From the NCBI RefSeq assembly GCF_031755915.1, contig NC_083389.1, positions 14,749,001 through 14,813,000 of the forward strand: a stretch of 64,000 bases of DNA, given 5' to 3'. The translations under genes were made by a program, and so were the position numbers. This DNA comes from Ziziphus jujuba (Eukaryota; Streptophyta; Magnoliopsida; Rosales; Rhamnaceae). The notes beneath the pieces are model-generated. The model saw only the letters and a list, made by a program, of their open reading frames with translations. It ran no database searches and had not been told where the DNA came from. Shown here piece after piece: positions 44,651 to 55,270 of the stretch (positions are counted from its first letter, which is position 1; every line of letters begins with the position of its first letter).

Positions 44651-44851
44651 AACCATGCCACCATCTTTATGTCAGGTGGTACTAGTGTACGAAGCTTTAG
44701 TGCTGACAGTCGGCATGGCCACGGGAAGTGTAGTTTGCTGCTTTAGCTTTAGGTGGTTGTACAATTTTTGGCAAATTGCCAAAATTGAGATAGCCCTCTT
44801 GCAGGAAGCGACGACTATGACCGTTATAGTAGGTCCATACATCTTTCAATC

Positions 44852-45056
44852 TTTTTTTTTTTTTTTGGTGGTCTAAAGAGGTAAGTTTTATAACCAAAAC
44901 CCAGCTAAAAGCTTACAAAAGGAGCTTACACTGAGAGTGTGGAGTCACAGCCACTCTCCTGGGAAATGAAAAAAGCAAAAACTGAAGGAAAAGAGTTTAA
45001 ACAAAAGGTGCCTAAGGTGTTGTTCCTAATACACCAATTACAAACAAAATGGGCTG
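44852..45056 (-). mobile_element. Short poly-A retroposon fragment in unit X
   Basis: A T15 run at 44852-44866 is the tail of a minus-strand insert of about 200 bases ending ..CTCTTTAGACCACC-A15. Unit Y reads CCAATCTGCTTAATATATG across this point (about 56986-57004), so the segment is extra in X. Poly-A tail and lack of terminal repeats indicate a LINE 3' end or SINE. No target duplication could be fixed. Confidence 0.6.
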
Positions 45057-45488
45057 GTTAATAGATATTTGGACCTGTATCATATAATATATAGTCCCCC
45101 CTCGCCCCACATACTACGTTGATGGCCGTGGGATTTGGAGTAGATATACGAAGGAAACATGTGATTTGAAATAATTGCATTTGCAAGATCACAAACTATC
45201 ATCCCAAGTTTCAACCCATCAATTTAAATGTTTTTTTTATACCATTTATTAGCTTTAAGCTTTTGAAAAATTTAATTTAATATCAGATCCAGTAATCCAA
45301 TAAGTTTTAGGTTTAAAATTCAATAATTTCATCAAAAAAATTAAAATCCAAAAATAAATTCTTAAAAAGACAAATCTATATGTAAAGAGAAATGTTAATG
45401 AAAAAAATATAAAAAATGAAAATCTTTCTCCGATTAAATTAAGCTTTTGATAATTATATGTAATTTACATATGATTATATGTAAATCA

Positions 45489-45522
<34 letters not shown>

Positions 45523-47089
45523 GGCAAGCTATGTTTCAAGCACTCCTTCTTGATAGAACAACTACTTGATAAGGTGTTTGCTAAGAGACCATGCATGCTA
45601 TCGCAAAATTATGCATATAATCTTGTGCTAAATTCCCCCAGTCTCATTGTGGCAACACTTATGACAAAAACTTCAGCATTAAATAAAATAATAATTAAAA
45701 TTTGAATTTGAATTCAAATGTAAACTGTTAAAAAGAATGTGGCAACCCATTATCACTTGTTATATAATCAATAATTACTTATTATGGGATTGAGAATTAT
45801 TATTATTATATATTCTTTATAAGTGTTTTTTGTTTTTGTGTTTTTTTTTTTTTAGGTCAATCATTCTTTTTAAGTGTTGACTGTTCAAGGGATAACATGT
45901 AGACTTGAACGAGTAATTGAAAGGTGGAAAAGCGTTCTGAGGCTATCTATTCTAGATTTTCATTAATGGTTATGTTTTGTAGCTAGACCTCCAAAATACA
46001 CATTCAAAATGGAAGTGCGCCAAAACGTGTATCCTACGTTGGATACACTTTAAAATAATTTTATCACATATTCAACACAGGATACATGTATTGTCCCCCA
46101 ACGTAATTTAAATTTCAGAGGATAAAATTACTCTATATATATATATATATAATTTTACTATTATAGACAAGGTCTCATAGTTTTTGATGGGTACAAGCAA
46201 ACTTGTACCTAAGTTTGGTCAGTTATATAAAAATGTGATAATTGAATGGTTAATATTTAGTTGTCACCGTAAATTCAATATATATATATATATATATATA
46301 TTATATAGTCTAATTCAAATAAAGATATCTAGTCCAATTTAAATTGACATAAATAAAACTAATCATTTAAATCTGTCGCATTACATACTATAGATATAAA
46401 TTATATATAGCTCCGTCGAATAATATATAATCTAAATAATTAAATTTACTATTCTTTAATTTAAAAAAGTTGAAAATATCTTTACTTTGTTGAATTAATT
46501 GCAAAAAAACATATTTTATTATCAGCTCTTAAATTCAGGACATAAGATTATTCTCTACTACAGTATTACTTATAACAATAGCGGGAAGGTGTTCCATTTA
46601 TTTTGTCAAGTCTATTTGGCCCCGTCATTACGGCTTGGAAAGTGATCACTAGCTCCAAAAAAAAAAATGAAAACACGCTACCTTTACTTCCCTTTTACTG
46701 GAGATATTCCTGAAGTTTCTATGCAAGTGCAGAAGAACAGCAATACCATACTTTTTGGCTTTGAACTTTTCAACAGCATAATAAGCTACTAGTCTTTCGC
46801 AGTTATATAACACCTTCACCAGTCTTTCCCAATTACCGACCCTTTTGAAACGGCAGTAGAATCAGACAAGCGTGATTTTCTATATGAAAAATGCAAAGAC
46901 CATAAACAGCAGCAGATCTAGGAGTTTACTTCAGAAGTGTACTTTTTTTTTTTTTTTTTGGGTAATATTCAGAAGTATGGGAGCTAAACTAAACAGATTG
47001 ATTTCTCTCTTTTTTTTCTTTTTTTTCTTTTTTCTTTTTTGTGTGTGTTTTTTTTTTTTTGTAGGGGGGGGGGGGGGGGGGTGTGAAAG
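45057..47089. other. Unit X spacer, colinear with unit Y
   Basis: Promoter side of the broken Cys/Gly gene (GGACCTGTATCATATAATATATAG at about 45072), then AT-rich spacer with (TA)n at 45489-45519, 46136-46151 and 46278-46301. All of it matches about 57008-59390. The phrase ACAGCAGCAGATCTAGGA at 46906 recurs at 59295. No intact gene. The right end has T-rich runs and a G18 run (47064-47081) where the unassigned insertion begins. Confidence 0.65.
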
Positions 47090-47825
47090 GATTAGGGCAA
47101 GGTTAAGCTAAAGAGAACAAGGTTATATGTTTGAAAAATTGATTTGGAGTTTGGTTGTACTCGGCTTTGCCTTGATTAAGCTGCTGGAAAATTTTCCAGT
47201 CTTGGCCGGTTTGTGTTTCTCTTGGTTTCAAAATGGAAACTAAGATATTTCCTCCAAATTCAATACAATATTCATTTAGATGTAATACATACTTATAGTA
47301 TACAAAATAGGTGCGAAAGCACACCATTGCTGGTTCTAAACACCAATACAAAATAAGTCATTCATGGTGAAGCAAAACACATGTGTAAAGTAACTTTGCC
47401 ACATGCATCATGGTTTGTTGACAAGTGTTGCTGCCTCATTAGTTACGTCATATTGAAGTAGTCCTCATGCATGATGACACATGTCCTTCCATGCATTGGA
47501 TGAGAAAGAGGCCGAATGGTTTGACTCCATGTCACCAAGTAGCTTCCATGTCACCATCTTGGTCACCAAGGTGCTTTCCATGTCATCATGGTGCTTCATT
47601 TTCCTAAGCTTCCTAATTCTCTAATTTAGCTAATAAATATTAACTAACACATTTTGGTGTCTTTGTGCACCAACTTAACAAGCTTAGAAAACATCACAAA
47701 AAGACTTACTTAATTACAAACCAAACTTGGAAGTTGCTTCTCGGCCAAGGCATTAGGCTTGGTCTTGGGTTTGGTTTGTTTATGGCTAACAATTGTCATG
47801 ATTCTCTAACGTCCCAGGGGGGGAG
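47090..47825. mobile_element. Unassigned insertion in unit X
   Basis: Unit Y passes directly from AATAGATTGAATTTTTT to TTTAATACGTCAATTTCTG (about 59366-59410), whereas X has roughly 740 extra bases here. The insert is less AT-rich than its surroundings. It has GGAAAATTTTCC near 47187 and ends in a G-rich tract, CCCAGGGGGGGAGG, directly before host TGTTAATGC. No terminal repeats, poly-A tail or coding domain were found. An LTR fragment or Helitron is possible. Confidence 0.5.
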
Positions 47826-49387
47826 GTGTTAATGCATCAATTTCTGTTAACAACTTTTCTTGTTTCAAAATATTGGCACATGCACACCAACTTCATATCT
47901 GTTATAATACAAGAATATCATTCTCAATATATATAAAAGTAGAACATTCATCATTTGATTATTTATGTATTTGGGTAATCAATTCTTCACAATGTTCATA
48001 GCAGACCTCTTTGCAGATATATAATTATACATCAAGAACAACTACAACCCAAATCAGAAATATTTTCTACATGATACCCAACTCATATTTCTAGCACTGG
48101 TTCCCATTCTGAAGTTGATATTGTTCCTTTGATTCACATAAGCAACACACTAAATTATACTAGTCACTGCAATCTTATACAGCCTTGTCTCAATTTTTTT
48201 CTTCTCTCACTTTCCCAACTATCCCCCTTAAGGCTCTTTTTCCTAAAGCAAGAAAAATGGTTAACCAAAACCTACAACTTCCCAACAGCTACCAAGATCC
48301 ATCCTCAGTAGTTGCTTGACTTTTACTCAATAGCAAAAAGACTGTTAATATTCACTAGATTTTTGTTTACATGACAAATAAAATTCCCACTTTTCAATCA
48401 ATTCTATGACTTCACATGCATTTTGACAGTAATAAATCTCAAAAACCACATTGTCAATCATCATCTTGAACTCTGCCATACATAACTATTATTTGTGCAT
48501 CATTAAAAGCTTTAGTCTTTTAACAGAAAGATTTGAACTTTGAAGAAAGAAACTGGTGAATATTGACCTCCAAACCCAAAATACAAAAACAAAAAAATCA
48601 AAAAAAAAAAAAAAAAAAAAAGAAGAAGGGAAAACTCATATGAGTAAGGTGAGCATCAAATCCATGACCACCTGCAACAGCAAAATGAGCTGGGCAATCA
48701 GAAGGATCTGCTAAACTTGTCTTCTTCATGGTCCTCCTCTATTTCAAATTAAATGCACCCAGTTCAACAAAATGGAAAACAAACAAAAATGGACTCGCAC
48801 AACCATAAAATATCTGTAAAATTTTCTATTTTTTGCTTTCGGAATTGTCATGAATTGTTTAAAAATAAACACTAGGAAAAAAAAAAAGGTTTAAAAAGCA
48901 TAGAAAATCAAGCAGACACAATATAGCATGAATATTACAATAATCAAACTGAAAAATTTAACCCAATGCTCTGTTTGGTTGCCGAGAAACCTGTAGTTGT
49001 GCTGATTAATGATGAGCCTGTGAATCCGTTGGGTATGCCTGCGCGTAGATACGATGTCATATACAGGCTTTCAGTAAAGGCTTCTCTTTTTTGACCTTTT
49101 CCCTTTTTACTTTTTTTTTTTTTCCTGGTGAGAGAACTGGGTATGCTTATGAATAGTTACGCATGTAAATGTTCACATTTCAAACAAGTAACATGTAACA
49201 TGTACTACCAAGATTTGAAAAGGATAAACTGAACCATGTAATTTATTCCCAACTCATTCCCCACTTTGGCATACCAATCTCCATTAGTAGAATGGTGCAG
49301 TGCACTATTCAAGCACTCTTTAGCAATCATCAACTCCATGGGAAGGGCCAACCAGATTGTTATTTCAACCATTCATTTCTGAGTAAG
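47826..49387 (-). pseudogene. Decayed multi-exon gene of unit X, 3' part (unidentified)
   Basis: Two stretches look like former exons on the minus strand. Near 48735-48640, after an acceptor-like GAAATAG, the frame reads KKTSLADPSDCPAHF then AVAGGHGFDAHLTH. Near 49350-49240 it reads MELMIAKECLNSALHHSTNG then DWYAKVGNELGIN. Unit Y has matching stretches at 60318-60235 and 61265-61140 with other damage. In between are T-rich, intron-like sequences. I do not recognise the gene. Spacing suggests exons a few hundred bases apart on one minus-strand gene that continues at 54406-55270 beyond the copia insertion. Confidence 0.45.
49383..49387 (+). repeat. Target-site duplication (left) of copia element 1
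   Basis: GTAAG here and at 54401-54405. Unit Y has one copy, GTATG, at the uninterrupted site (about 61292-61296). Confidence 0.85.
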
Positions 49388-49559
49388 TATAACTATAAAA
49401 TTTATACAACAAAAAACTTCTCTCAGTATCTCTCAAAAACATGTATTTACTATACTATGTGTTATATGTTACAAAAATGAGAAATTGCTCTCTCTAGGGT
49501 TTCTAGGGTTGAAACCCTATAGGCTTGGACTTTAGGAAATAATAGGCTGGACCCTCACA
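49388..49559 (-). repeat. Copia element 1, truncated 3' LTR
   Basis: It begins TGTGAGGGTCCAGCC on the minus strand and matches the 5' LTR until TATAACTATAAAT, where it stops directly at the GTAAG duplication. About 100 bases present at the inner end of the 5' LTR (54120-54220) are missing. Confidence 0.85.
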
Positions 49560-49596
49560 ATTCTCCATCTCCAGCCGCATTTCAAAAACTTGATTG

Positions 49597-52500
49597 TCAC
49601 CCATTATATAAACCAGCTATGCCTCTACATAGCTTTAACTTCTTTGGTGTGACAATCTTTGTAAACATATATGCTGGATTCTCCTTTGTGTGAATCTTCA
49701 CCAACCTGAACAATTTATGCTCAGCCACATTGCTTATCCAGTGATAGCGGATATCAATATGCTTTGTCTGGGAATGATACATTGAATTCTTGCTCAAATC
49801 CATAGTACTCTGGCTGTCACAATGTACGTTGTAGTCGTGCTGCTTGATGCCCAGTTCATGGAGTAAGCGCTTTAACCACATCATCTCCTTATCGGCTTCC
49901 ACTGAGGCAATATACTCTGCTTCTATTGTGGATAAAACTACACACTTTGCAATCTTGACTGCCATGACACAACTTCTCCAGCAAAAGTGTAAATATAACT
50001 TGAAGTAGATTTCCTACTATCAAGATCTCCGGCCATATCTGTATCTGTATAGCCATATAGAACTGGATCACTTTTCCTGTAACACAAGCATACTTTTGAT
50101 GTACCCTTAAGATACCTGAGAATCCACTTGACTGCTTTCCAGTGTTCCTTTCCAAGATTTGAAAGAAATCTGCTCACGGTACCAACTGCATAAGCAATGT
50201 CCGGTCTAATACACACCATTGCATACATTAAACTTCCCACTGCTGAAGGATAAGGCTCTGAAGCCATCTCCTCTATCTTAACTTCGGATAAAGGACACGA
50301 TCTCTTGCTCAACTTGAAATGGTTAACCAATGGAATGCTGTCTGGTTTGGCATTCTCCATGCCAAATCTCTTTATCACTCTTTCAACATACTTCTCTTGA
50401 GATAGCCACAACTTGTGATTCTTCCTATCTCGGGCTATTTGCATTCTTAAAATATGTTGAGTTGGTCCCAAGTCCATCATATCAAATGACTTAGAAAGTT
50501 TCCTCTTCAGCTGACTAATTTTCATTGCATCTTGTCCGACGATCAACATGTTGTCGACATACAGCAAAAGTGCAACGAAGTTTCCATCTGGAAATCTCTG
50601 AATATAAACACACTAGTCTGCATCAGTCTTCTTATATCCTTGACTCACCATAAAAAAGTCAAACTTCTTGTACCACTGCCTAGGTGCTTGCTTAAGGCCA
50701 TACAAGCTCTTCTCTAGTTTGCAAATGAGGTTCTCCTTTCTTGAAACCTCAAAACCTTCTAGCTGCTCCATATAAATCTCTTCATGTAGATCACCATGAA
50801 GGAACGTTGTTTTCACATCCATTTGTTCAAGCTCTAGGTCTAAACAGGCTACTAGACCAAGAATAACTCGTATCGAAGTCATCTTCACTACTGGTGAGAA
50901 ATATCATCAAAGTCAATTCTTTTTTTCTGAAGGAAATCTTTGACGACCAATCGGACTTTATGCTTCACCGCCTATCCATTGCCATCTTTTTTTAGCTTGA
51001 ATACCCATTTGTTTTTCAGTGCCTTCTTCACTTTTGGAAGCTCAACCAACTCATAAGTATAGTTTTTCTGCAAAGATTTTTCATCTTATCTTGCATTGCA
51101 TGTAGCCATTTATCTTAGTCTTGATGAGAGTTAGCTTCTTGGAAATTCTCTGACTCTCCCTCTTCAGTAAGCAGAATATATTGAGATTTTGAATATCTCT
51201 TTGAGGGAGCACTGTCTCGTTCAGATCTTCGGAAAGGTGTACCATCATTTGACCATTCTGATGGTCCTGTAGCTTCTGGTGTTTAAGCATCTTCCTACTC
51301 GATATCCTCTTTTTTCTCCTATTCTGTTTCTGGTAATTCCCTATGCACCTCGTCATCATCTGTGGCTGGTTATGCTGGTGCTAGATTAGGAATAAAATCA
51401 TGGGTACTGGTATTAGAAGACTTCATTGGCTTCTGAGTGTCTTCTATAGTCTGGTTCTCTTGAAATACCATATCCCTGCTTCTAATAATCTTCTTTGTCT
51501 TTGGATCCTATAATCTGTATCCGAATTCTTCATCTCCATATCCGATAAAGATGCATGGAATAGTTATTGCATCAAGCTTCTGTCTAATTTCTTTGGACAC
51601 ATGTGCAAAGGCTAAACATCCAAATACTTTTAAATGAGAGTATGAGGGATTCTCACCATACCACACTTTCTCTAAAATTTCAAAATTCAGTGGTACTGAT
51701 GGCGATTTGTTAATTAGATAGCAGGTGGCATGACCAGCTTCTCCCCAGAATGACTTTGTTAACTTAGCTATACTGATCATACTTCTGACCTTCTCCATAA
51801 TAGTCCGATTCATTCTCTTGGCTACACCATTATGTTGCGGGGTGCGAAGGACCATATTCTCATTTCGAATGCCCTGTCCTCTTCATTAGACATCAAACTC
51901 TTGGGAGGTATACTCACCTCCATTGTTTGAGCGAAGATACTTTAGCTTCTTTCCTATCTCACGCTCTACCATGGCATGGAACTCTTTGAAGTGATCTAAA
52001 ACTTTATCCTTCATCTTCAGGAAATAAACCCACACATTCTGAAAAGCATCATCTATAAAGGTCAGGAAATATCTGTTGCCACTTAGAGATTCCTCTTCCA
52101 AAGGACCACAAACGTCAGAGCGCACCAAACTAATCAACTCTGATTTTCTCGTTGAAGAGGACTTAAATGAGACTTGTGTTGCTTACCATACAAACAATGA
52201 TTATAAGAATCCAACACAGCATCCTTGGAAATGGAGACAAGCTTCTTATTCATCAAGGTAGACAATCCTTTCTCACTCATGTGATCGAGTCTTTGGTGCT
52301 ACAAATTTTGAGATACCTCTTCTTCTGTAATATTGAGGCTATCTGTATAAATCTTCACATGAGTCTTGTAAAGTGTTCCACAAATATATCCACGAGCGAC
52401 AACCATAGCACCTTTTGTCATTTTTCATGTGCCGTTATAAAAGTGGTTGTCGAAACCTTCCTTATCAAAGGCTATTCCTGAAAGCAGATTAAGCCAAAGG

Positions 52501-52712
52501 TCCGAAACGTGTTGAACATCCTTCAAAGTAATTATATGTCCAACGTTGGTCTTTATCTGAATATCACCAATTTCAGCGATCTTAGCGAAGCTGTTATTTC
52601 CCATCTTCACTGTGCCAAAGTCTCATACTTTATATGTTTTGAAAAACTCTATATACGAAGTAACATGGTTGGATGCTACAGTATCTACTACTCATTCGAC
52701 TTCTTGGCTTGA
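49597..52712 (-). pseudogene. Copia pol: protease, integrase, RT, RNase H (broken)
   Basis: Protease (about 52712-52425): the active-site position reads DTVAS instead of DSGAS/DTGAS, with a stop soon after. Integrase (52137-51508): the first Asp is kept in SDVCGP, but the second is Asn (LRSNNGGEY) and the catalytic Glu is Lys (NGVAKRMNRT). Reverse transcriptase (50888-49938): QMDVKTTFLHGDLHEEIYM is present, a TAG follows near 50616, and the YVDD box reads YVDN. RNase H (down to 49597): GYTDTDMAGDLDSRKST, then a frameshift into STIEAEYIASVEA and HCDSQSTMDLSKN. Each enzyme except perhaps RNase H has lost a key residue, so the element is dead. It resembles TNT1/RE1-type polyproteins. Confidence 0.9.
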
Positions 52713-52814
52713 AGTGTGAAGGCATGATTCTTCATGTGTGGAATAATATGCCACTTCTAGTCTGACAGTGACTAAAATTTCACCATCCTTCTTCGGCTGA
52801 TTGCTTTTTTGCCT

Positions 52815-53584
52815 CTACTCTCGCAATATCTTCCTACAGTACTTCTTCAAGTGTCCTTCTCGATCACAATAATGACACTTGTATATTTGCCTCCTTCCAT
52901 CTGTGGATCTGCCTCTACTTTGGCTCCTATCTCTCCCCCTGTCATGTGTACCTTCTTGCTGTCTCCCCCATTTCTCTGTGACAAGGGCATGTGTTTGATT
53001 ATTACTAATGTCCTTCCTCCTGGCCTCGTTGTTAAATAAGACATCAGTCACCATAGCCATGGTAAGTTTGCCGTTAGGGGCCAAATTACTGAGAGAGACT
53101 ACTAGTGTCTTTCAGCTGTCTAGAAGAGAGCTAAAAAGTAAAAGTTCCTATTCTTCATCCCCTAGTTGTAACTCACCATAGACAATTGGTTGACCAAGTT
53201 CTAAAATAGACTGGTATGCTCGGCTATAGAAGTTCCATTCTCCAACTTCAAATTCACCAAACGCCTTATCAACAAGGCTTTATTCCGAACAGTTTTGGCT
53301 TGGTACATGTCCTCTAGCTTCTTCCAGAGGGTGTATGCATCTATCTCTTGTGCAACATGATGGAAGACACTGTGGTCAATCCATTGGCGAATTTGACCGA
53401 TTGTTTTTCTATTCATCTTCTTCCATTCTGCTTCTTTGGTGGGATCGGGATTCTTTCCTTTGGCATCTAAGGGGTCAAACAAGTCCTTACAATTTAGAAG
53501 ATCTTCCATCTGAGGTCTCCAAAGTGCATAGTTGATGGCAGTAAGCTTGATCATCGCTCCCGAATATGACTCATCCATTGACAC
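52815..53584 (-). pseudogene. Copia gag with zinc knuckle (broken)
   Basis: The N-terminal part (53584-53201) starts MSMDESYSGAMIKLTAINYA and continues WRPQMEDLLNCKDLFD and LWKKLEDMYQAKTVRNK, the usual copia gag (UBN2-type) fold region. A frame break follows near 53200. The second part (53084-52815) ends with CHYCDREGHLKKYC, a CX2CX4HX4C nucleic-acid-binding knuckle, intact in its zinc ligands, preceded by an Arg/Gly/Ser-rich stretch. Order and orientation agree with the pol relic downstream. Confidence 0.88.
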
Positions 53585-54100
53585 CTTGTCTTGCGAAAAA
53601 TTGGAGTTGAATTCGAAAAAATAGAGTCCACCACTGCGTCCGAAACGGTAAAAAAGACTCTTCTCAAGTCAAAATCTGAATCTTCAAAATTTAGGGTCAA
53701 AGTGCAATTTCCAAAAGTTCTGGGTCAAACTACAAATACCAAAACTTCTAGGAAACCTACAAATATAAAAAATACAGGGGTATTTCTGCAATTTTAGAAA
53801 AGTCTTGGACCGGTGCTGACGTGGCAGAGAGCTGGTTGATGACGTGGTAGGGTGATGTGGCACAACTCGGCTCCGAACTTGGCTCAACGGCTCGTCTCTC
53901 AACTCGGCTCGGCTCGGCTAGGGTGCATGGTGGTTGGCCGGTGTGTGAAAACTTGCACAAAAAATTTGACGGCACCTGGGGGCGCATGCAACGGCTGATG
54001 GAGGTTTGGTTGGGCTTGTTCTCTTCGTCTCGACGAGATCTACCTTTTGGTATGCTTCAATACTTTATTTAATCATTTGACGACAAACCCTATATCTGGA

Positions 54101-54117
54101 TCTTGGCTTTGATACCA
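54101..54117 (-). other. Primer-binding site of copia element 1
   Basis: TGGTATCAAAGCCAAGA on the minus strand, two bases after the 5' LTR end (GATCACAACA). It is the initiator-Met tRNA type with an A in place of the usual G at position 9. Confidence 0.8.
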
Positions 54118-54119
54118 CT

Positions 54120-54400
54120 TGTTGTGATCCTTTGATCACCAAAAACACACAAAACTAATACAAAAAAATAAAGAGAGACAAAAGCACGAAAATTGAGAAG
54201 AAAAATATGTATTATAACTATAAATTTATACAACAAAAAACTTCTCTAGCCTCTCTTAAAAACCTGTATTTTCTATATCATATGTTATATGTTACAAAAA
54301 TGAGAAATTGAGCATCTATTTATAATGCTCTCTCTAGAGTTTCTAGGGTTGAAACCCTAATAGGCTTGGGCTTTAGGAGATAATAGGCTGAACCCCCATA
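54120..54400 (-). repeat. Copia element 1, 5' LTR
   Basis: 281 bp. Its outer end has mutated from TGTGAGGG to TATGGGGG, and its inner end keeps the canonical ..ACAACA. GTTTCTAGGGTTGAAACCC is shared with the 3' LTR. Scattered differences between the LTRs fit an old insertion. Confidence 0.88.
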
Positions 54401-54405
54401 GTAAG

Positions 54406-55270
54406 ATCATCAGAACCTAGTGTTAAAACCCAAAACAAAAATTGTTGATGTTTGGGTTTTGCATTCCTTTGCCACAGTTCACATTTGAAGCAACCAAGCT
54501 CTGACCTCTTCGTATATTTTGTTAGCTGATCCAAGAAATCCAGGTATCAACTTGGTTTTGAGTGACTCCATGACTATCAAATTTGAAGCTTGCATTTGTA
54601 GGTAGTCACCATTCACCACCATTCCACCACTTGCTTCACTTGCAATCATCTTTGAGACCATTTCAGAAAGTTTATACCTCCTCAAGCATCAGTGTCATTT
54701 TGTGGTTTAGTAGAACTTCCTCAAGTGTCAATGTGATTCTGTGGTTTAGAAGAAATGCTTTTAGTAACAAAGCTGAGGTCAACAAACCAAGTATAATTGA
54801 AGGCTGCATCAAGGATTATTGTTTCTACCAGCACTGTATCATTTGTCTGAATGAGAACCTTGCAATCTTCATCTTGTCACAAATTCAGGTCTCTTCAGAT
54901 CAATTGAATAGCTATAAGTGCAAAACTACATCGTGAATGCTGTTGAAGGAAGTGGTAAGGTTGAAAAAATTAGCAAACATTGAAGAGATCAACAGCATCT
55001 AGAATATAATCCACCCCCATAAATAAAGCGAGATTGTGTAGTGCCAAGATGCACAGCTTCGTCCTAACAGAAAAGCAATAGTAAAAAGCTAATGAGAGAA
55101 ACAGAAAAGCAAGAAGAGATCCACAGCATATGAATTACAAAAAAAAAAAAAAAAAAAAAAAAATGAAACAAAGAGGTTAGGGTTAATATCTAAAAACTTA
55201 CCCTTAAGGATTTCAGATAGTAGTTTTTTCTTTAGAGACTCCACCCCATTTCACTTCATGTTCATCTTAG
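54406..55270 (-). pseudogene. Decayed multi-exon gene of unit X, 5' part (unidentified)
   Basis: Minus-strand stretches resembling exons: SIEAKMNMK near 55250, followed by SLKKKLLSEILKG up to a GTAAGT donor (55196-55201). Then DEDCKVLIQTNDTVLVETII and FNYTWFVDLSFVTKSIS near 54870-54740, and an open 68-codon frame (54685-54479) with RRYKLSEMVSKMIASEASGG, QMQASNLIVMESLKTKL and SANKIYEEVRAWLLQM. The same stretches, with different damage, occur in unit Y. Conserved splice signals and shared reading frames argue for descent from a real gene, which I cannot name. A copia element separates it from its 3' part. Confidence 0.45.

Larger units (their letters stand above)
42106..44842 (-). pseudogene. 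Cys/Gly-rich gene of unit X, split by a copia element
   Basis: The 5' half (44842 down to 44656) reads MYGPTITVIVVAS.., a membrane segment, then LKLKQQTTLPVAMPTVST as in the Y and Z copies, a TGA stop, and HKDGGM. The 3' half (42209 down to 42106) resumes with VILARAALTTTGVVAG and a tail GGCGGGGGGCGGGYGR before TAA. The 2.4-kb copia element sits exactly between the M and V of the MVILAG motif. The in-frame TGA upstream of the motif and loss of conserved residues show decay of the coding sequence beyond the insertion itself; which came first cannot be told. Confidence 0.85.
49388..54400 (-). mobile_element. Degenerate Ty1/copia retrotransposon, about 5.0 kb
   Basis: The 5' LTR is 54120-54400 (281 bp) and the 3' LTR 49388-49559 (172 bp, lacking its last ~100 bases). 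The primer-binding site TGGTATCAAAGCCAAGA is at 54101-54117 and a purine tract (GGAGATGGAGAAT) lies next to the 3' LTR. Target duplication GTAAG is on both sides. Internally, in order on the minus strand: gag, zinc knuckle, protease, integrase, reverse transcriptase, RNase H, i.e. copia order. The coding region is broken by many stops and frameshifts and key catalytic residues are replaced. It sits inside the decayed gene of unit X; unit Y has the empty site. Confidence 0.93.
40977..55270 (+). repeat. Tandem segmental unit X (enlarged by insertions)
   Basis: It starts AAAGCCATGGCCGAGAAACC and is colinear with unit Y (56258-62170) once the insertions are removed. It carries a Cys/Gly gene (broken), the promoter phrase GGACCTGTATCATATAATATATAG, long AT-rich spacer, and decayed exons. 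Insertions in X only: TRIM (41103-41790), copia (42210-44650), poly-A retroposon (44852-45056), an unassigned segment (about 47090-47825) and copia (49388-54400). Without them X would be about 5.5 kb, similar to Y. Confidence 0.88.
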
